Assembly (NCBI RefSeq): GCF_003063375.1
Contig: NZ_NERY01000002.1
Location: forward strand, 524,716 to 588,715
From: Limnohabitans sp. MMS-10A-178
GTDB lineage: Bacteria > Pseudomonadota > Gammaproteobacteria > Burkholderiales > Burkholderiaceae_C
Direction: 5' to 3'
Length of the DNA: 64,000 nt
Part shown: piece by piece, positions 18,117-26,699 of the stretch
Position numbering within the stretch: the first letter of the stretch is position 1
Layout of the letters: each line of letters starts with the position of its first letter
The notes under the pieces: generated by a model
Seen by the model: the letters and a program-made list of their open reading frames with translations, nothing else
The model's database searches: none
What the model was told of the DNA's origin: nothing
Translations under genes and position numbers: made by a program

Positions 18117-19148
18117 TCACGCTTCCTTTTCCAATGCCAATAACCGATCAATCACCCGACGCGACATCACACCCCCAGCGTCGATTGACAATACTTTGAG
18201 TTTCCGTTCAGGGTTTGCCAATATATTTTTCTGTTGACGCTCCAGCATTTCCAGGTCTTCGCTGAAAATTTTTCCCTGACCTTCTTGAATGCGCGCTGTG
18301 AGCGCTTGATCTTGTGGTTTGAATTGTCTAACCATTCCCCAAAAATAATGGATGCTGGTATCTGTCTCAGGTGTGATGAAGTCAACCACCACGCTATAGG
18401 CTTTGTCTTTGGGATCGGCGTCGTAGCCACCCTTGCCCGCCAGTGCCACCCCCACTTCAATCATCACATGACTGGGAGGCGAAAAACGGCAAATTTGCCA
18501 GCGGTCTACTTTGGCATCGTCAGGCAAGTCATTGGCCCGCATGGCCATCTGCCAAAAAGGAGGCGCTTTGATACCCTCCATGAATCGACTGGTAACCACT
18601 GTGTTGCCTTCCGTGATGGTGCGGCTGGGGGTTTCGTCAATTTCAGTTTGCCCAATGCTGGTGGCATGCACATAGGTTTCGTGTGTAAGGTCCATCAAGT
18701 TGTCGATCATCAGGCGATAGTCGCAGGCGATGTGATAGTGCCCTCCCCCGTATGCCCAAGCTGGATTTTCAAACCATTCAAAGACTGGCAATTTGTCGAT
18801 GTTGGCTTTGGCAGGGTCTCCGGGCCAAACCCATACAAAGCCATACCGCTCAATGACAGGGAAACTTTTGACCGGTTCAAATCCGCGGACATTGTGCCCA
18901 GGCATGCTGACGGTATGACCATCGCATCCCATGGTGAGGCCGTGATAGCCACAGACCAAATGCCCATTGCAAACACGGCCTAATGACAAAGGGGCACCTC
19001 TGTGCGGACAAAAATCTTCGACCGCCGACACACGATTTTCGAGTCCTCTGAAAAAAACCATGGACTCATTGCATATTTTTCTGCCCAAAGGCTTGTCGGT
19101 AATTTCTTCAGCTCGGCAGGCTACGTACCATTCATTTTTGAGAAACAT
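18117..19148 (-). CDS. vanA: Rieske non-haem iron oxygenase, vanillate O-demethylase VanA-like
   Basis: A 343-residue oxygenase. The Rieske [2Fe-2S] site is C47-x-H49 (FCPHRGAPL) with C66-x2-H69 (VCGYHG). The mononuclear iron site is the DLTHETYVH segment with H156 and H161. Length and motif spacing match VanA, which demethylates vanillate to protocatechuate with electrons from the reductase VanB. The adjacent protocatechuate operon and the feruloyl-CoA operon support this substrate. No vanB or other ferredoxin reductase gene is in the window. Other aryl O-demethylases of the family remain possible. Confidence 0.82.
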   Translation of the reverse strand: MFLKNEWYVACRAEEITDKPLGRKICNESMVFFRGLENRVSAVEDFCPHRGAPLSLGRVCNGHLVCGYHGLTMGCDGHTVSMPGHNVRGFEPVKSFPVIERYGFVWVWPGDPAKANIDKLPVFEWFENPAWAYGGGHYHIACDYRLMIDNLMDLTHETYVHATSIGQTEIDETPSRTITEGNTVVTSRFMEGIKAPPFWQMAMRANDLPDDAKVDRWQICRFSPPSHVMIEVGVALAGKGGYDADPKDKAYSVVVDFITPETDTSIHYFWGMVRQFKPQDQALTARIQEGQGKIFSEDLEMLERQQKNILANPERKLKVLSIDAGGVMSRRVIDRLLALEKEA

Positions 19149-19246
19149 CCCATCTCCTTCAAAGTGACTTCACCTGAAATCCAGCATGATCATTCTTGTC
19201 CTTGATTTTATACGGCATCGCTTGGCGCGGGGTTAGCACTTTGCAG

Positions 19247-19263
19247 TATGAATGGTTTTCATA
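19247..19263. promoter_or_regulatory. Inverted repeat in the vanA-like / FAH divergent control region
   Basis: TATGAA (19247-19252) and TTCATA (19258-19263) flank 5 bases. It lies in the 202-base gap between the divergent vanA-like and FAH genes, about 100 bases from each start. A repressor operator is possible; no regulator gene adjoins. Confidence 0.3.
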
Positions 19264-19350
19264 AGGCCGCGAATGAAACTCCGATTGCCGCCACCGTGAG
19301 CTTCAAAACAAGCACAATATCGGTTTTATCCCCAACCAGGAAATTGTTCC

Positions 19351-20202
19351 ATGAGACTTATTAGCTTCTTGCTCAATCACACCGCATGCTATGGCGCAGT
19401 TCACGGCAATAAAGTTTTAAACCTCACGCCCATTTTGGGTGCTGAAGCGCCCGATCTAAAAACATTGATTGCAAAAAAAATGCTAGACAAAGCAGCAGAG
19501 GCATTGCGTCAACACACACCTGATTTGATTTTTGAAGATCTGTCCTTGTTGCCGGTCATTCCGAATCCAGAAAAAATCATGTGCGTGGGTTTGAACTATC
19601 ACGATCATGTCAAAGAAACTGGCCGCGATCTCACCGAAAAACCCGCTATTTTCTCGCGCGTTAATTCTTCGCAAGTAGGCCATGGCCAAGACATCATGCG
19701 CCCGCCAGAATCACATCGCCTTGACTATGAAGGCGAGATTGCCATCATCATTGGTGAAGGCGGACGCCGTATTTCCGAGGCTGACGCATGGAATCACATT
19801 GCTGGCTATTCTTGCTACAACGATGGTTCAGTGCGCGATTGGCAAAATTTCACCACCCAGTGGACTGCAGGTAAAAATTTCTGGCGTACGGGTGGCTTTG
19901 GTCCTTGGATGGTCACTGCCGATGAGATCAAACCCGGTCAAACAATGACACTCAGCACTCGACTGAATGGGGTTGAATTGCAGCGTGCCACGACCGACAT
20001 GATGATTCACAGTATTCCGCGTCAAATCGCTTACATCTCAACATTCATTCCACTAGAACCCGGCGATGTGATTGTGAGTGGTACGCCTGGCGGAGTGGGA
20101 AATAAGAGAACCCCCCAACTCTTCATGAAGCCAGGTGATGTTGTCGAAATTGAAGTTGATGCAGTGGGTATCTTGCGCAACACCATCAAGGACGATGTTT
20201 GA
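19351..20202 (+). CDS. Fumarylacetoacetate hydrolase family protein
   Basis: A 283-residue FAH-fold enzyme. IMCVGLNYHDHVKETGR (~74-90) and LDYEGEIAIIIG (~126-137) hold the metal-binding Glu/Asp cluster, and VIVSGTPGGVG (~240) is the conserved C-terminal loop. Family members hydrolyse or decarboxylate 2-keto acids and acylpyruvates produced in aromatic degradation. It stands divergently from the vanA-like gene, and its stop is 11 bases from the convergent nitronate monooxygenase stop. The substrate cannot be read from the sequence. Confidence 0.88.
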   Translation: MRLISFLLNHTACYGAVHGNKVLNLTPILGAEAPDLKTLIAKKMLDKAAEALRQHTPDLIFEDLSLLPVIPNPEKIMCVGLNYHDHVKETGRDLTEKPAIFSRVNSSQVGHGQDIMRPPESHRLDYEGEIAIIIGEGGRRISEADAWNHIAGYSCYNDGSVRDWQNFTTQWTAGKNFWRTGGFGPWMVTADEIKPGQTMTLSTRLNGVELQRATTDMMIHSIPRQIAYISTFIPLEPGDVIVSGTPGGVGNKRTPQLFMKPGDVVEIEVDAVGILRNTIKDDV

Positions 20203-20213
20203 GATTTTGAAAA

Positions 20214-21176
20214 TCAGTTGAAAGCGAAATGGTTGTTGTGAGCCATTCGGCCCATCTGGCTTGAAATGGCCATAAACTCTGCCACGGTATCGTCGATGAT
20301 TGCCTTGGCAGTTTTCACCGAATCAATAAGGCCCGCAGACTGCCCAGCCAATGCTGGCGCTGCTTCCATGTCGCCTTTGAAATAAACATTCAAGATACCT
20401 TTCATGTCGTCAAACGACATGATCCCTTGTTCATGGATGGCCTGTGTTCGTTCCGATTTGAGGGCTCGTATGCACGGAGTCGATTTGGTGTTGAGCATCC
20501 AAGTGCCTGTTTCTTTTGAATTGACAATGGCATTTTTAAAATTGTCATGGACAGGACTCTCCGCGCAACTGACGAAGCGTGTTCCCATTTGAATTGCTTC
20601 AGCGCCCAATGCAAAAGCAGCGGCCATGCCTCTGCCATCACAGATGCCGCCAGCTGCAATCAAGGGCACGTCAACCTTGGCCCGAATGGCTTGCAACAAA
20701 ACCAGCGTTGATACGTCTTCGGGGTTTTTAAAACCGCCGCCTTCGGAGCCTTCAACCACGAGGCCATCAATCCCTGCATCGACGCATTTCATGGCAGCAT
20801 CCACGGTGGGCACTGCATGGTAAACCGTGATGCCTGCATCCTTCAAAGGTTGAATGAATTTGGCTGGGCTGCCAGCGGAAGTGGTGACAAATTTCACACC
20901 CGATGCACACACAAATTTCAGCATGGCATCGTCTTTTAAAAACCGAATGGGCAAATTGACACCAAATGGCAAATTCAATTCGCGCATTTTTAGAATTTCA
21001 GCTTGGCAATTTTCTGTTTCGCCTGAAGAAGTTTCAATGATGCCAAGCCCTCCCGCTCTAGAGACAGCGGAAGCCAATTGAGTGCGCGCAATCCAACCCA
21101 TGGGCGCTTGCAAGATAGGATACTTGGCACCTGTGTGTGCCAAGACTCGGTTGGTGTTTGAAATTGAGTGATTCAT
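20214..21176 (-). CDS. Nitronate monooxygenase (2-nitropropane dioxygenase family)
   Basis: A 320-residue FMN-dependent TIM-barrel oxidase. PILQAPMGWIARTQLASAVS (~20-39) is the N-terminal flavin-binding strand. GGFKNPEDVS and IAAGGICDGRGMAAAFALGAEAIQMGTR (two parts, ~170-205) form the phosphate-binding loop. The family oxidises alkyl nitronates; many members have unknown natural substrates. It follows the acyl-CoA ligase gene on the same strand with a gap of 3 bases, so they form one unit. Confidence 0.87.
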   Translation of the reverse strand: MNHSISNTNRVLAHTGAKYPILQAPMGWIARTQLASAVSRAGGLGIIETSSGETENCQAEILKMRELNLPFGVNLPIRFLKDDAMLKFVCASGVKFVTTSAGSPAKFIQPLKDAGITVYHAVPTVDAAMKCVDAGIDGLVVEGSEGGGFKNPEDVSTLVLLQAIRAKVDVPLIAAGGICDGRGMAAAFALGAEAIQMGTRFVSCAESPVHDNFKNAIVNSKETGTWMLNTKSTPCIRALKSERTQAIHEQGIMSFDDMKGILNVYFKGDMEAAPALAGQSAGLIDSVKTAKAIIDDTVAEFMAISSQMGRMAHNNHFAFN

Positions 21177-21179
21177 CCA

Positions 21180-23018
21180 TCAAGCCCAAAACACACTGCC
21201 GGACTTTTCGTACCAGCTGGGCACTTTGCTTTCAACAGACGATTCAATGCGGCTGCGTTTGATTTTCATAGTGGGCGTAAGGTAGCCGTTCTCGATAGAC
21301 CAAGCCTCATTGGCAATCACCAGCATGCGAAGCTTTTCGTAGTCTGCCAAATCTGCATTCACCTTAACCAGCCAATCGCTAAGCGCTTGTTCAACTTGAG
21401 CCCTGACTTCAGCGTCTTTGACTTTCGGACGAATGTCTTCCGCCAGCACCACCATGGCGTAGGGAGCCGACTGAGAGACGCCTGAGACAATACTCATCTC
21501 AATCATGGGATGCACATTGAGTTTGTTTTCAATGGGTGCAGGCGCCACATATTTACCCTTGGAGGTTTTAAAAATCTCCTTCAACCGTCCGGTAATTTTC
21601 AACAGGCCATCCGCGCGCTGTTGACCTTGATCGCCTGTCTTGAAAAAGCCATCTTCTGTAAAAGCTTCAGCATCCAAATCGGGCCGTTTGTAATAACCCA
21701 CCATTTGTCCTGGTGATTTCAACTGAATTTCGCCTTCAGAGCTGATACGAGCTTGTACGCCATTTGCGGGGATGCCCACACTGCCTGGCTCATTGATTTC
21801 ATTGGTGCAGTTGTGCGACCAGGCAAAATCCTCTGTCATGCCGTAGCCTTCCAAGAGGTTCAAGCCTAACTTGCGATACCAGACGATGAGTTCTGCTGGC
21901 AAGGGTGCAGAACCACTGCCCGCTGACACCACTTGATCCAAGCCAAGGCCTTGGAGAATTTTCTTTTTAACCAAACCTTTGACAATTGGGATGCTCAGCA
22001 ACAAATCCAACTTGGCTGGCGGCATTTTGCTGAAAACACCTTGCTGAAACTTGAGCCACAAGCGCGGTACAGAAATGAAGAACGTGGGCCGTGCACGGTT
22101 TAAGTCTTGGATGAATGTGTCTAAGGATTCTGCAAAAAACACATGCGTATCTCCATGAGTCAAACTGGCTGACTCCACCCAAGCTCGCTCAAAAACGTGC
22201 GCTAAAGGCAAATAAGACAAGATTCGGTAATCTTTCAAATCACCAGCGCTGTCCATAATAGATTGACTCATTAACTCCGCAGTAACGGAGATACGCTCAA
22301 AGTTGTGCATCACACCTTTGGGTTGGCCTGTTGAGCCAGAGGTGTACATGATCATGGCCAAATCTTGAGGTGCCCGCGCGATGTCTCCCTGCAAGGGCGC
22401 TGTTTTTGCAACGATGTCATCCCACTTTGCAAATTGATTGGCAGGTGCCAAGGGGAATGCAATGCAAGGCAAAGAGGCCGGCACAGAAGGCGCTTGTTCG
22501 GCCCATGTATCCAATTTACCGACAAACAGCAGACTGGCTTCGCTGTGATCTAAAACGTATCGAACGGTCGCACCCAACTCGGTTGGAAAAATGGCCACCG
22601 TGGTGCAACCAGACATCCAAATAGCAAGCTCTGCCATGATGAAGTGTGCGCAATTTTTGGACAGAATGGCCACCCGGGCACCTGGCTCCAGGTTTTGAGC
22701 TTTGATGTAAGCCGCCATAGAACGCGCTTGCTTGAGGGTTTCGCGCCATGTGTAATCTATGACCTGGCCATTCCCAATGGGTTGCGTCATGTACACAAAA
22801 TCTGGGCGATTTTTCTCGTGCGCCAGGACTTTCTCAAGAATCAATGCAGGTTTTGACATGCCAAACTTTCGTGGGTTGAACTCGCCCCTTTCACCAAAAA
22901 CATGCAAGGGGCCAGTTGTGGTTAGAACTGATGACGGATTGTGAAGAGAATTGAAATCAATATCCGTCTTATTCGGGACTGATTGCCTAGGTTTTTCCCT
23001 GATAAGCCCCTCGTACAT
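21180..23018 (-). CDS. AMP-dependent acyl-CoA synthetase (long-chain type)
   Basis: An ANL-superfamily ligase that activates a carboxylic acid through an acyl-AMP to its CoA thioester. MIMYTSGSTGQPKGVMH is the ATP-binding P-loop, EGYGMTEDFAW the A5 motif, GDQGQQRADGLLKITGRLKE (split) the hinge, and TPTMKIKRSRI near the C-terminus carries the catalytic Lys. The listed start gives 612 residues, but an ATG at 22859 (MSKPALILEKVL) fits the usual family N-terminus better; no good ribosome-binding site decides. The acyl substrate is unknown. The gene is divergent from the M14 peptidase gene. Confidence 0.87.
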   Translation of the reverse strand: MYEGLIREKPRQSVPNKTDIDFNSLHNPSSVLTTTGPLHVFGERGEFNPRKFGMSKPALILEKVLAHEKNRPDFVYMTQPIGNGQVIDYTWRETLKQARSMAAYIKAQNLEPGARVAILSKNCAHFIMAELAIWMSGCTTVAIFPTELGATVRYVLDHSEASLLFVGKLDTWAEQAPSVPASLPCIAFPLAPANQFAKWDDIVAKTAPLQGDIARAPQDLAMIMYTSGSTGQPKGVMHNFERISVTAELMSQSIMDSAGDLKDYRILSYLPLAHVFERAWVESASLTHGDTHVFFAESLDTFIQDLNRARPTFFISVPRLWLKFQQGVFSKMPPAKLDLLLSIPIVKGLVKKKILQGLGLDQVVSAGSGSAPLPAELIVWYRKLGLNLLEGYGMTEDFAWSHNCTNEINEPGSVGIPANGVQARISSEGEIQLKSPGQMVGYYKRPDLDAEAFTEDGFFKTGDQGQQRADGLLKITGRLKEIFKTSKGKYVAPAPIENKLNVHPMIEMSIVSGVSQSAPYAMVVLAEDIRPKVKDAEVRAQVEQALSDWLVKVNADLADYEKLRMLVIANEAWSIENGYLTPTMKIKRSRIESSVESKVPSWYEKSGSVFWA

Positions 23019-23090
23019 TCAAGGGATAAAAAGTGTGCGAATTCATTTCAACACCCGAAAGCCTTGTTATGCTGAGGACTTAATCTAGTC

Positions 23091-23120
23091 TCCACCCTGA
23101 TCTACCCTCATCCACCCTCA
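23091..23120. repeat. Three 10-bp tandem units in the leader of the M14 peptidase gene
   Basis: TCCACCCTGA, TCTACCCTCA and TCCACCCTCA follow each other without gaps and end 7 bases before the ATG at 23128. The tract is pyrimidine-rich on the coding strand, so the gene has no Shine-Dalgarno sequence. The 10-bp period equals about one DNA helical turn. Confidence 0.8.
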
Positions 23121-23127
23121 ATTCACC

Positions 23128-24852
23128 ATGTCCTCAGCTATGTCCGATAAGAACCATCAGATGACACTCCCACGCCCCGACTTCGATCGTTTCTATAAAC
23201 ATCACGAACTCACAGAACTTCTGCATGCTTTTGCCACTGCGCGTCCTGACCTGGTAGAGCTGAGAGAGTTGGGAAGGAGCCATGAAGATCGCCCCATTTG
23301 GGTGCTTGTTTTGACTCGCAAGGCAAGCGGCGCTGACCAAGACAAACCAGCTTTTTGGGTGGATGGCAATATTCACGCGGCAGAGCTGACCGCCAGTACG
23401 GCTTGCCTTTATTGGTTGCACCATCTTTTGAGCAAAGACGGAATAGATGCCGGCGTGACCGAGTTGCTCAACACGCGCGCCATCTACTTGGTGCCTCGCT
23501 TGAACCCAGATGGTGCAGAACTGGCCTTGGCAGACAAGCCCAGACACATTCGTTCATCTACCCGCCCCTATCCATGGGACGAGCCCCATGTAGATGGTCT
23601 GACCATAGAAGACATGGACGGCGATGGCCGCATTTTGATGATGCGCATTCCCGATCCGCACGGCGGTTGGAAAGTTAACCCCGATGAACCTCGCTTACTC
23701 ACACCCAGATTGCCTGGCGAGTTTGGCGGCCAGTATTACCGCGTCATGCCCGAGGGCAGTTTGCAGCATTTCGATGGCGTCAACATCAAGCCCAACCGAG
23801 ACATTGAAGGCCTAGATCTGAACCGTAATTTCCCTGCTTATTGGCGTCAAGAACACGAACAAGTTGGCGCAGGCCCCTACCCCACCAGCGAACCTGAAGT
23901 GCGCGCCATGGTGGACTTCATTGCGAAGCACCCCAACATTGGTGCTGCAGTGAGTTTTCACACCCACTCGGGCGTTATTTTGCGACCTATGGGCACGCAA
24001 AGCGACGACGACATGACGCCTGAAGACTTGTGGATGATCAAGCGCATGTCAGACCTTGGCGCCAAGCTCACAGGCTATCCGGCTGTCAGTACCTTTCATG
24101 ACTTCAAATACCATCCCAAAGAAATCATTACCGGTACGCAAGACTGGGTCTACGAACACCTGGGTGCCTTGTTTTGGACCATTGAAATTTGGGCGCCAAA
24201 CAAAGAAGCCGGCATCACAGATTACGACTGGATTCATTGGTACCGTGACCATCCACCCGAAGACGATATCAAGTTGCTTAAATGGAGTGATGAAGTGTGT
24301 GGCGGCAATGCGCACGTCGACTGGTATCCTTACCAACACCCCGACTTAGGTGCAGTGGAATTGGGCGGCTGGGATCGAATGAACTACTGGCGCAATCCAC
24401 CTGCGCATCTGCGCGAGCGTGAGGCAGCAAGGTTTCCAGCGTGGTTGAATCAGATCGCACTCACTTTGCCCAAATTGGAATTGCTGCACACCAAGGCAGA
24501 AAGTTTAGGAAATGGCCAGTGGCGCATTCAAATGGCAGTGGGCAATGCAGGCTACTTACCGAGCTATGTCACCAAGCGCGCACTCGAGAGGAAAACAGCA
24601 AGGCCTTGCACCTTTGAAATTGGTCTGCCTGAAGGGGCAACACTTCGAATGGGCAAACCGCGCATGGAAGGCCCCCAGTTAGAAGGCCACGCTGCCAGCA
24701 ATTCGCTTCAAGCTTTTTTACCCAACAAAAATATCACTGGCGATCGGGCTTTGAACGAATGGATTGTGGAAGCACCAGCAGGCACCGTACTCAACTTGAC
24801 AGCGCATGCCGCAAGGGCAGGCACTGTCAGAACTTCTATTACCTTGAAATAA
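23128..24852 (+). CDS. M14-family zinc carboxypeptidase
   Basis: A 574-residue metallopeptidase. The zinc ligands are visible as WVDGNIHAAE (HxxE, ~81) and a later His in AAVSFHTHSG (~280); DLNRNFPAYW supplies substrate-binding Asn/Arg. The catalytic Glu is probably in WTIEIWAPN (~352). Behind the ~430-residue catalytic part is a beta-rich C-terminal domain. No signal peptide is seen, so it appears cytoplasmic. Starts at 23128 or 23140 are both possible. Its stop is one base from that of the convergent amidohydrolase gene. It has no evident link to the aromatic genes. Confidence 0.88.
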   Translation: MSSAMSDKNHQMTLPRPDFDRFYKHHELTELLHAFATARPDLVELRELGRSHEDRPIWVLVLTRKASGADQDKPAFWVDGNIHAAELTASTACLYWLHHLLSKDGIDAGVTELLNTRAIYLVPRLNPDGAELALADKPRHIRSSTRPYPWDEPHVDGLTIEDMDGDGRILMMRIPDPHGGWKVNPDEPRLLTPRLPGEFGGQYYRVMPEGSLQHFDGVNIKPNRDIEGLDLNRNFPAYWRQEHEQVGAGPYPTSEPEVRAMVDFIAKHPNIGAAVSFHTHSGVILRPMGTQSDDDMTPEDLWMIKRMSDLGAKLTGYPAVSTFHDFKYHPKEIITGTQDWVYEHLGALFWTIEIWAPNKEAGITDYDWIHWYRDHPPEDDIKLLKWSDEVCGGNAHVDWYPYQHPDLGAVELGGWDRMNYWRNPPAHLREREAARFPAWLNQIALTLPKLELLHTKAESLGNGQWRIQMAVGNAGYLPSYVTKRALERKTARPCTFEIGLPEGATLRMGKPRMEGPQLEGHAASNSLQAFLPNKNITGDRALNEWIVEAPAGTVLNLTAHAARAGTVRTSITLK

Positions 24853-24853
24853 C

Positions 24854-25717
24854 TTATTTCAAACCGAGTAAACGTACGGCGTTGTCTTTCAAAATACCGG
24901 GCATCACCTCGGGTTTGAAACCTGCTACTTCAAAATCTCTCATCCACCTCTCAGGTGTGATGAGGGGATAGTCGCTGCCAAACAAGACCCTATCCTTTAG
25001 CAAGGTATTGGCATACTGAATCAATTGTTTGGGAAAGTACTTGGGGCTCCAGCCCGACAAATCTATCCAGACATTGGGCTTGTGCGTTGCCACACTGAGG
25101 GCTTCATCTTGCCAAGGAAAACTGGGATGTGCCATCACAATTTGCATGTCGGGAAAATCGATGGCCACATCGTCAAGGTGCATGGGGTTGCTGTACTCCA
25201 AACGCAAACCGCCACCGCAGCGCATGCCGGATCCAATACCGCTGTGACCCGTGTGAAAAATAGCGGGTAATTTGTGTTCGTTGATCACCTCATAAATGGG
25301 CCAAGCCATTTTGTCGTAGGGGTGATAGCCCTGAACAGTTGGGTGAAACTTGAAGCCCTTGATGCCCTCTTCCTTGATGAGTCGTTCGGCTTCGCGCGCG
25401 CCCATTTTGCCTTTGTGAGGGTCGATGCTGCCAAAGGCAATCATCATGTCGCTGTTGTCACGGGCTGCTTTGGCAATTTCTTCGTTGGGAATGCGCCGAC
25501 GCCCCAATTGAGATTCGCTATCGACAGTGAACATCACCAAGCCAATTTTTCGCTCGCGGTAATAAGCCACTGTTTCGTCAATGGTGGGACGACGATCACT
25601 GCCAAAAAACTTATCCGCCGCGCGATCGTATTCCTCGCCATAGTTGTCAAAAGGGTTCCAACAACTCACCTCAGCATGGGTGTGAATATCAATGGCAATC
25701 AGGTCTTGGTGCTTCAT
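24854..25717 (-). CDS. Amidohydrolase family protein (ACMSD-like)
   Basis: A 287-residue TIM-barrel metal hydrolase or decarboxylase. IDIHTHAEVSCWNP (~10-23) is the HxH motif, FKFHPTVQGY (~120) and FHTGHSGIG (~155) hold further His ligands, and LFGSDYPLITPE (~246) the catalytic Asp. The family includes ACMS decarboxylase, gamma-resorcylate decarboxylase and 4-oxalomesaconate hydratase. The ATG at 25717 has GAAAG before it and is preferred over a TTG at 25729. It is divergent from the ferulate operon and may share its control region, so a non-oxidative decarboxylase or hydrolase of an aromatic intermediate is a fair guess. Confidence 0.85.
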   Translation of the reverse strand: MKHQDLIAIDIHTHAEVSCWNPFDNYGEEYDRAADKFFGSDRRPTIDETVAYYRERKIGLVMFTVDSESQLGRRRIPNEEIAKAARDNSDMMIAFGSIDPHKGKMGAREAERLIKEEGIKGFKFHPTVQGYHPYDKMAWPIYEVINEHKLPAIFHTGHSGIGSGMRCGGGLRLEYSNPMHLDDVAIDFPDMQIVMAHPSFPWQDEALSVATHKPNVWIDLSGWSPKYFPKQLIQYANTLLKDRVLFGSDYPLITPERWMRDFEVAGFKPEVMPGILKDNAVRLLGLK

Positions 25718-25779
25718 AAAAACTTTCAAAAATAAGGGAAAACCCTGTGTTTTTTAGTTCCACATGGAAAGACAATATA

Positions 25780-25794
25780 GTTATTAATAATAAC
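25780..25794. promoter_or_regulatory. Candidate MarR operator at the ferulate operon promoter
   Basis: GTTATT (25780-25785) and AATAAC (25789-25794) form a perfect inverted repeat around 3 bases, 51 bases before the hydratase gene. It overlaps a possible -10 sequence, TATAGT (25776-25781). A 15-bp AT-rich palindrome on the promoter is the usual shape of a MarR-family operator, and a MarR gene is encoded in the same operon (32998-33459). Confidence 0.5.
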
Positions 25795-25844
25795 CTTTTA
25801 AACCAGCCTTTTCATTCAAGCAAGGCTGTTTTAGACCCTCCATC

Positions 25845-26651
25845 ATGACTCAAAATTTACATCCTTTGTTGCAACGCGCTCAGACTCAAGGCATTCACTT
25901 TGAAATGAATGGGGCAGTAGCCATGGTGCGTTTGAGCCGCCCCTCAAAACGCAACGCTCTCAACGATGGTTTGGTAGAAGCCTTGCGCGATGTGTTCCAA
26001 AACCTGCCCGAGGAAGCCAAGGCAGCAGTTGTCTATGGCGAAGGCGATCATTTCTGTGCTGGTTTGGACTTGTCTGAACTCAAAGAGCGCGACGCTGGTC
26101 AAGGCCTGCACCACTCACGCAGCTGGCACGTAGCTTTGGATGCGGTTCAGCTGGGCCGGGTGCCTGTCGTAGCAGCACTTCATGGCGCAGTGGTGGGCGG
26201 CGGGTTGGAGTTGGCCAGTGCTTGCCACATTCGCGTGGCAGACGACAGCACCTTCTATGCTTTGCCTGAAGGCACGCGCGGTATTTTTGTCGGCGGTGGC
26301 GGTTCTGTTCGCATCCCTAAACTGATTGGCGTGGCACGCATGACCGACATGATGTTGACAGGCCGTGTTTACAACGCGGTAGATGGCGAGCGCATTGGCC
26401 TAGCTCAGTACCACGTTCCAACCGGTACTGCTTTAGAGAAGGCTTTGGACCTGGCTCAACGAATTGCCACCAACGCACCCCTGACCAACTACGCCTTGAT
26501 GCACGCGCTGCCTCGCATTGCCGAGCAGCCTGCCGATCATGGCTTCCTCACAGAAGCCCTCATCTCCTCTATCGCGCAAGCGGCTCCCGAGGCCAAAGCG
26601 CGCGTGAAGGCTTTCTTGGAAGGCAAGGCTGCCAAAGTTCAAAAGAGCTAA
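25845..26651 (+). CDS. Crotonase/enoyl-CoA hydratase family protein, first gene of the ferulate operon
   Basis: A 268-residue crotonase. The oxyanion-hole segments FCAGLDLSELK (~66-76) and HGAVVGGGLELASA (~109-122) are intact. Both catalytic Glu positions are present (GGGLELA and LPEGTRG, ~146), as in true hydratases. In context it would hydrate feruloyl-CoA to the 3-hydroxy-acyl-CoA. It could instead be a hydratase/lyase that releases vanillin directly, but the downstream SDR, thiolase and thioesterase fit plain hydration better. The fcs gene follows after 48 bases. Confidence 0.88.
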   Translation: MTQNLHPLLQRAQTQGIHFEMNGAVAMVRLSRPSKRNALNDGLVEALRDVFQNLPEEAKAAVVYGEGDHFCAGLDLSELKERDAGQGLHHSRSWHVALDAVQLGRVPVVAALHGAVVGGGLELASACHIRVADDSTFYALPEGTRGIFVGGGGSVRIPKLIGVARMTDMMLTGRVYNAVDGERIGLAQYHVPTGTALEKALDLAQRIATNAPLTNYALMHALPRIAEQPADHGFLTEALISSIAQAAPEAKARVKAFLEGKAAKVQKS

Positions 26652-26699
26652 TCAGCCATTAAAGAAAAATACATCGCCACCCCCTACTGAGAGATACAA

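Noticed and set aside
18234..18983. 249-aa plus-strand open frame opposite the Rieske oxygenase gene
   Set aside because: Antisense shadow; the minus-strand product has complete Rieske and iron motifs.
23091..23120. CRISPR-like repeats
   Set aside because: Ten-bp units without spacers; no array of any kind was seen in the window.
25845..26651. Crotonase as feruloyl-CoA hydratase/lyase releasing vanillin
   Set aside because: Not excluded, but both hydratase Glu positions are kept, and the operon has thiolase, dehydrogenase and thioesterase but no vanillin dehydrogenase, which favours plain hydration.
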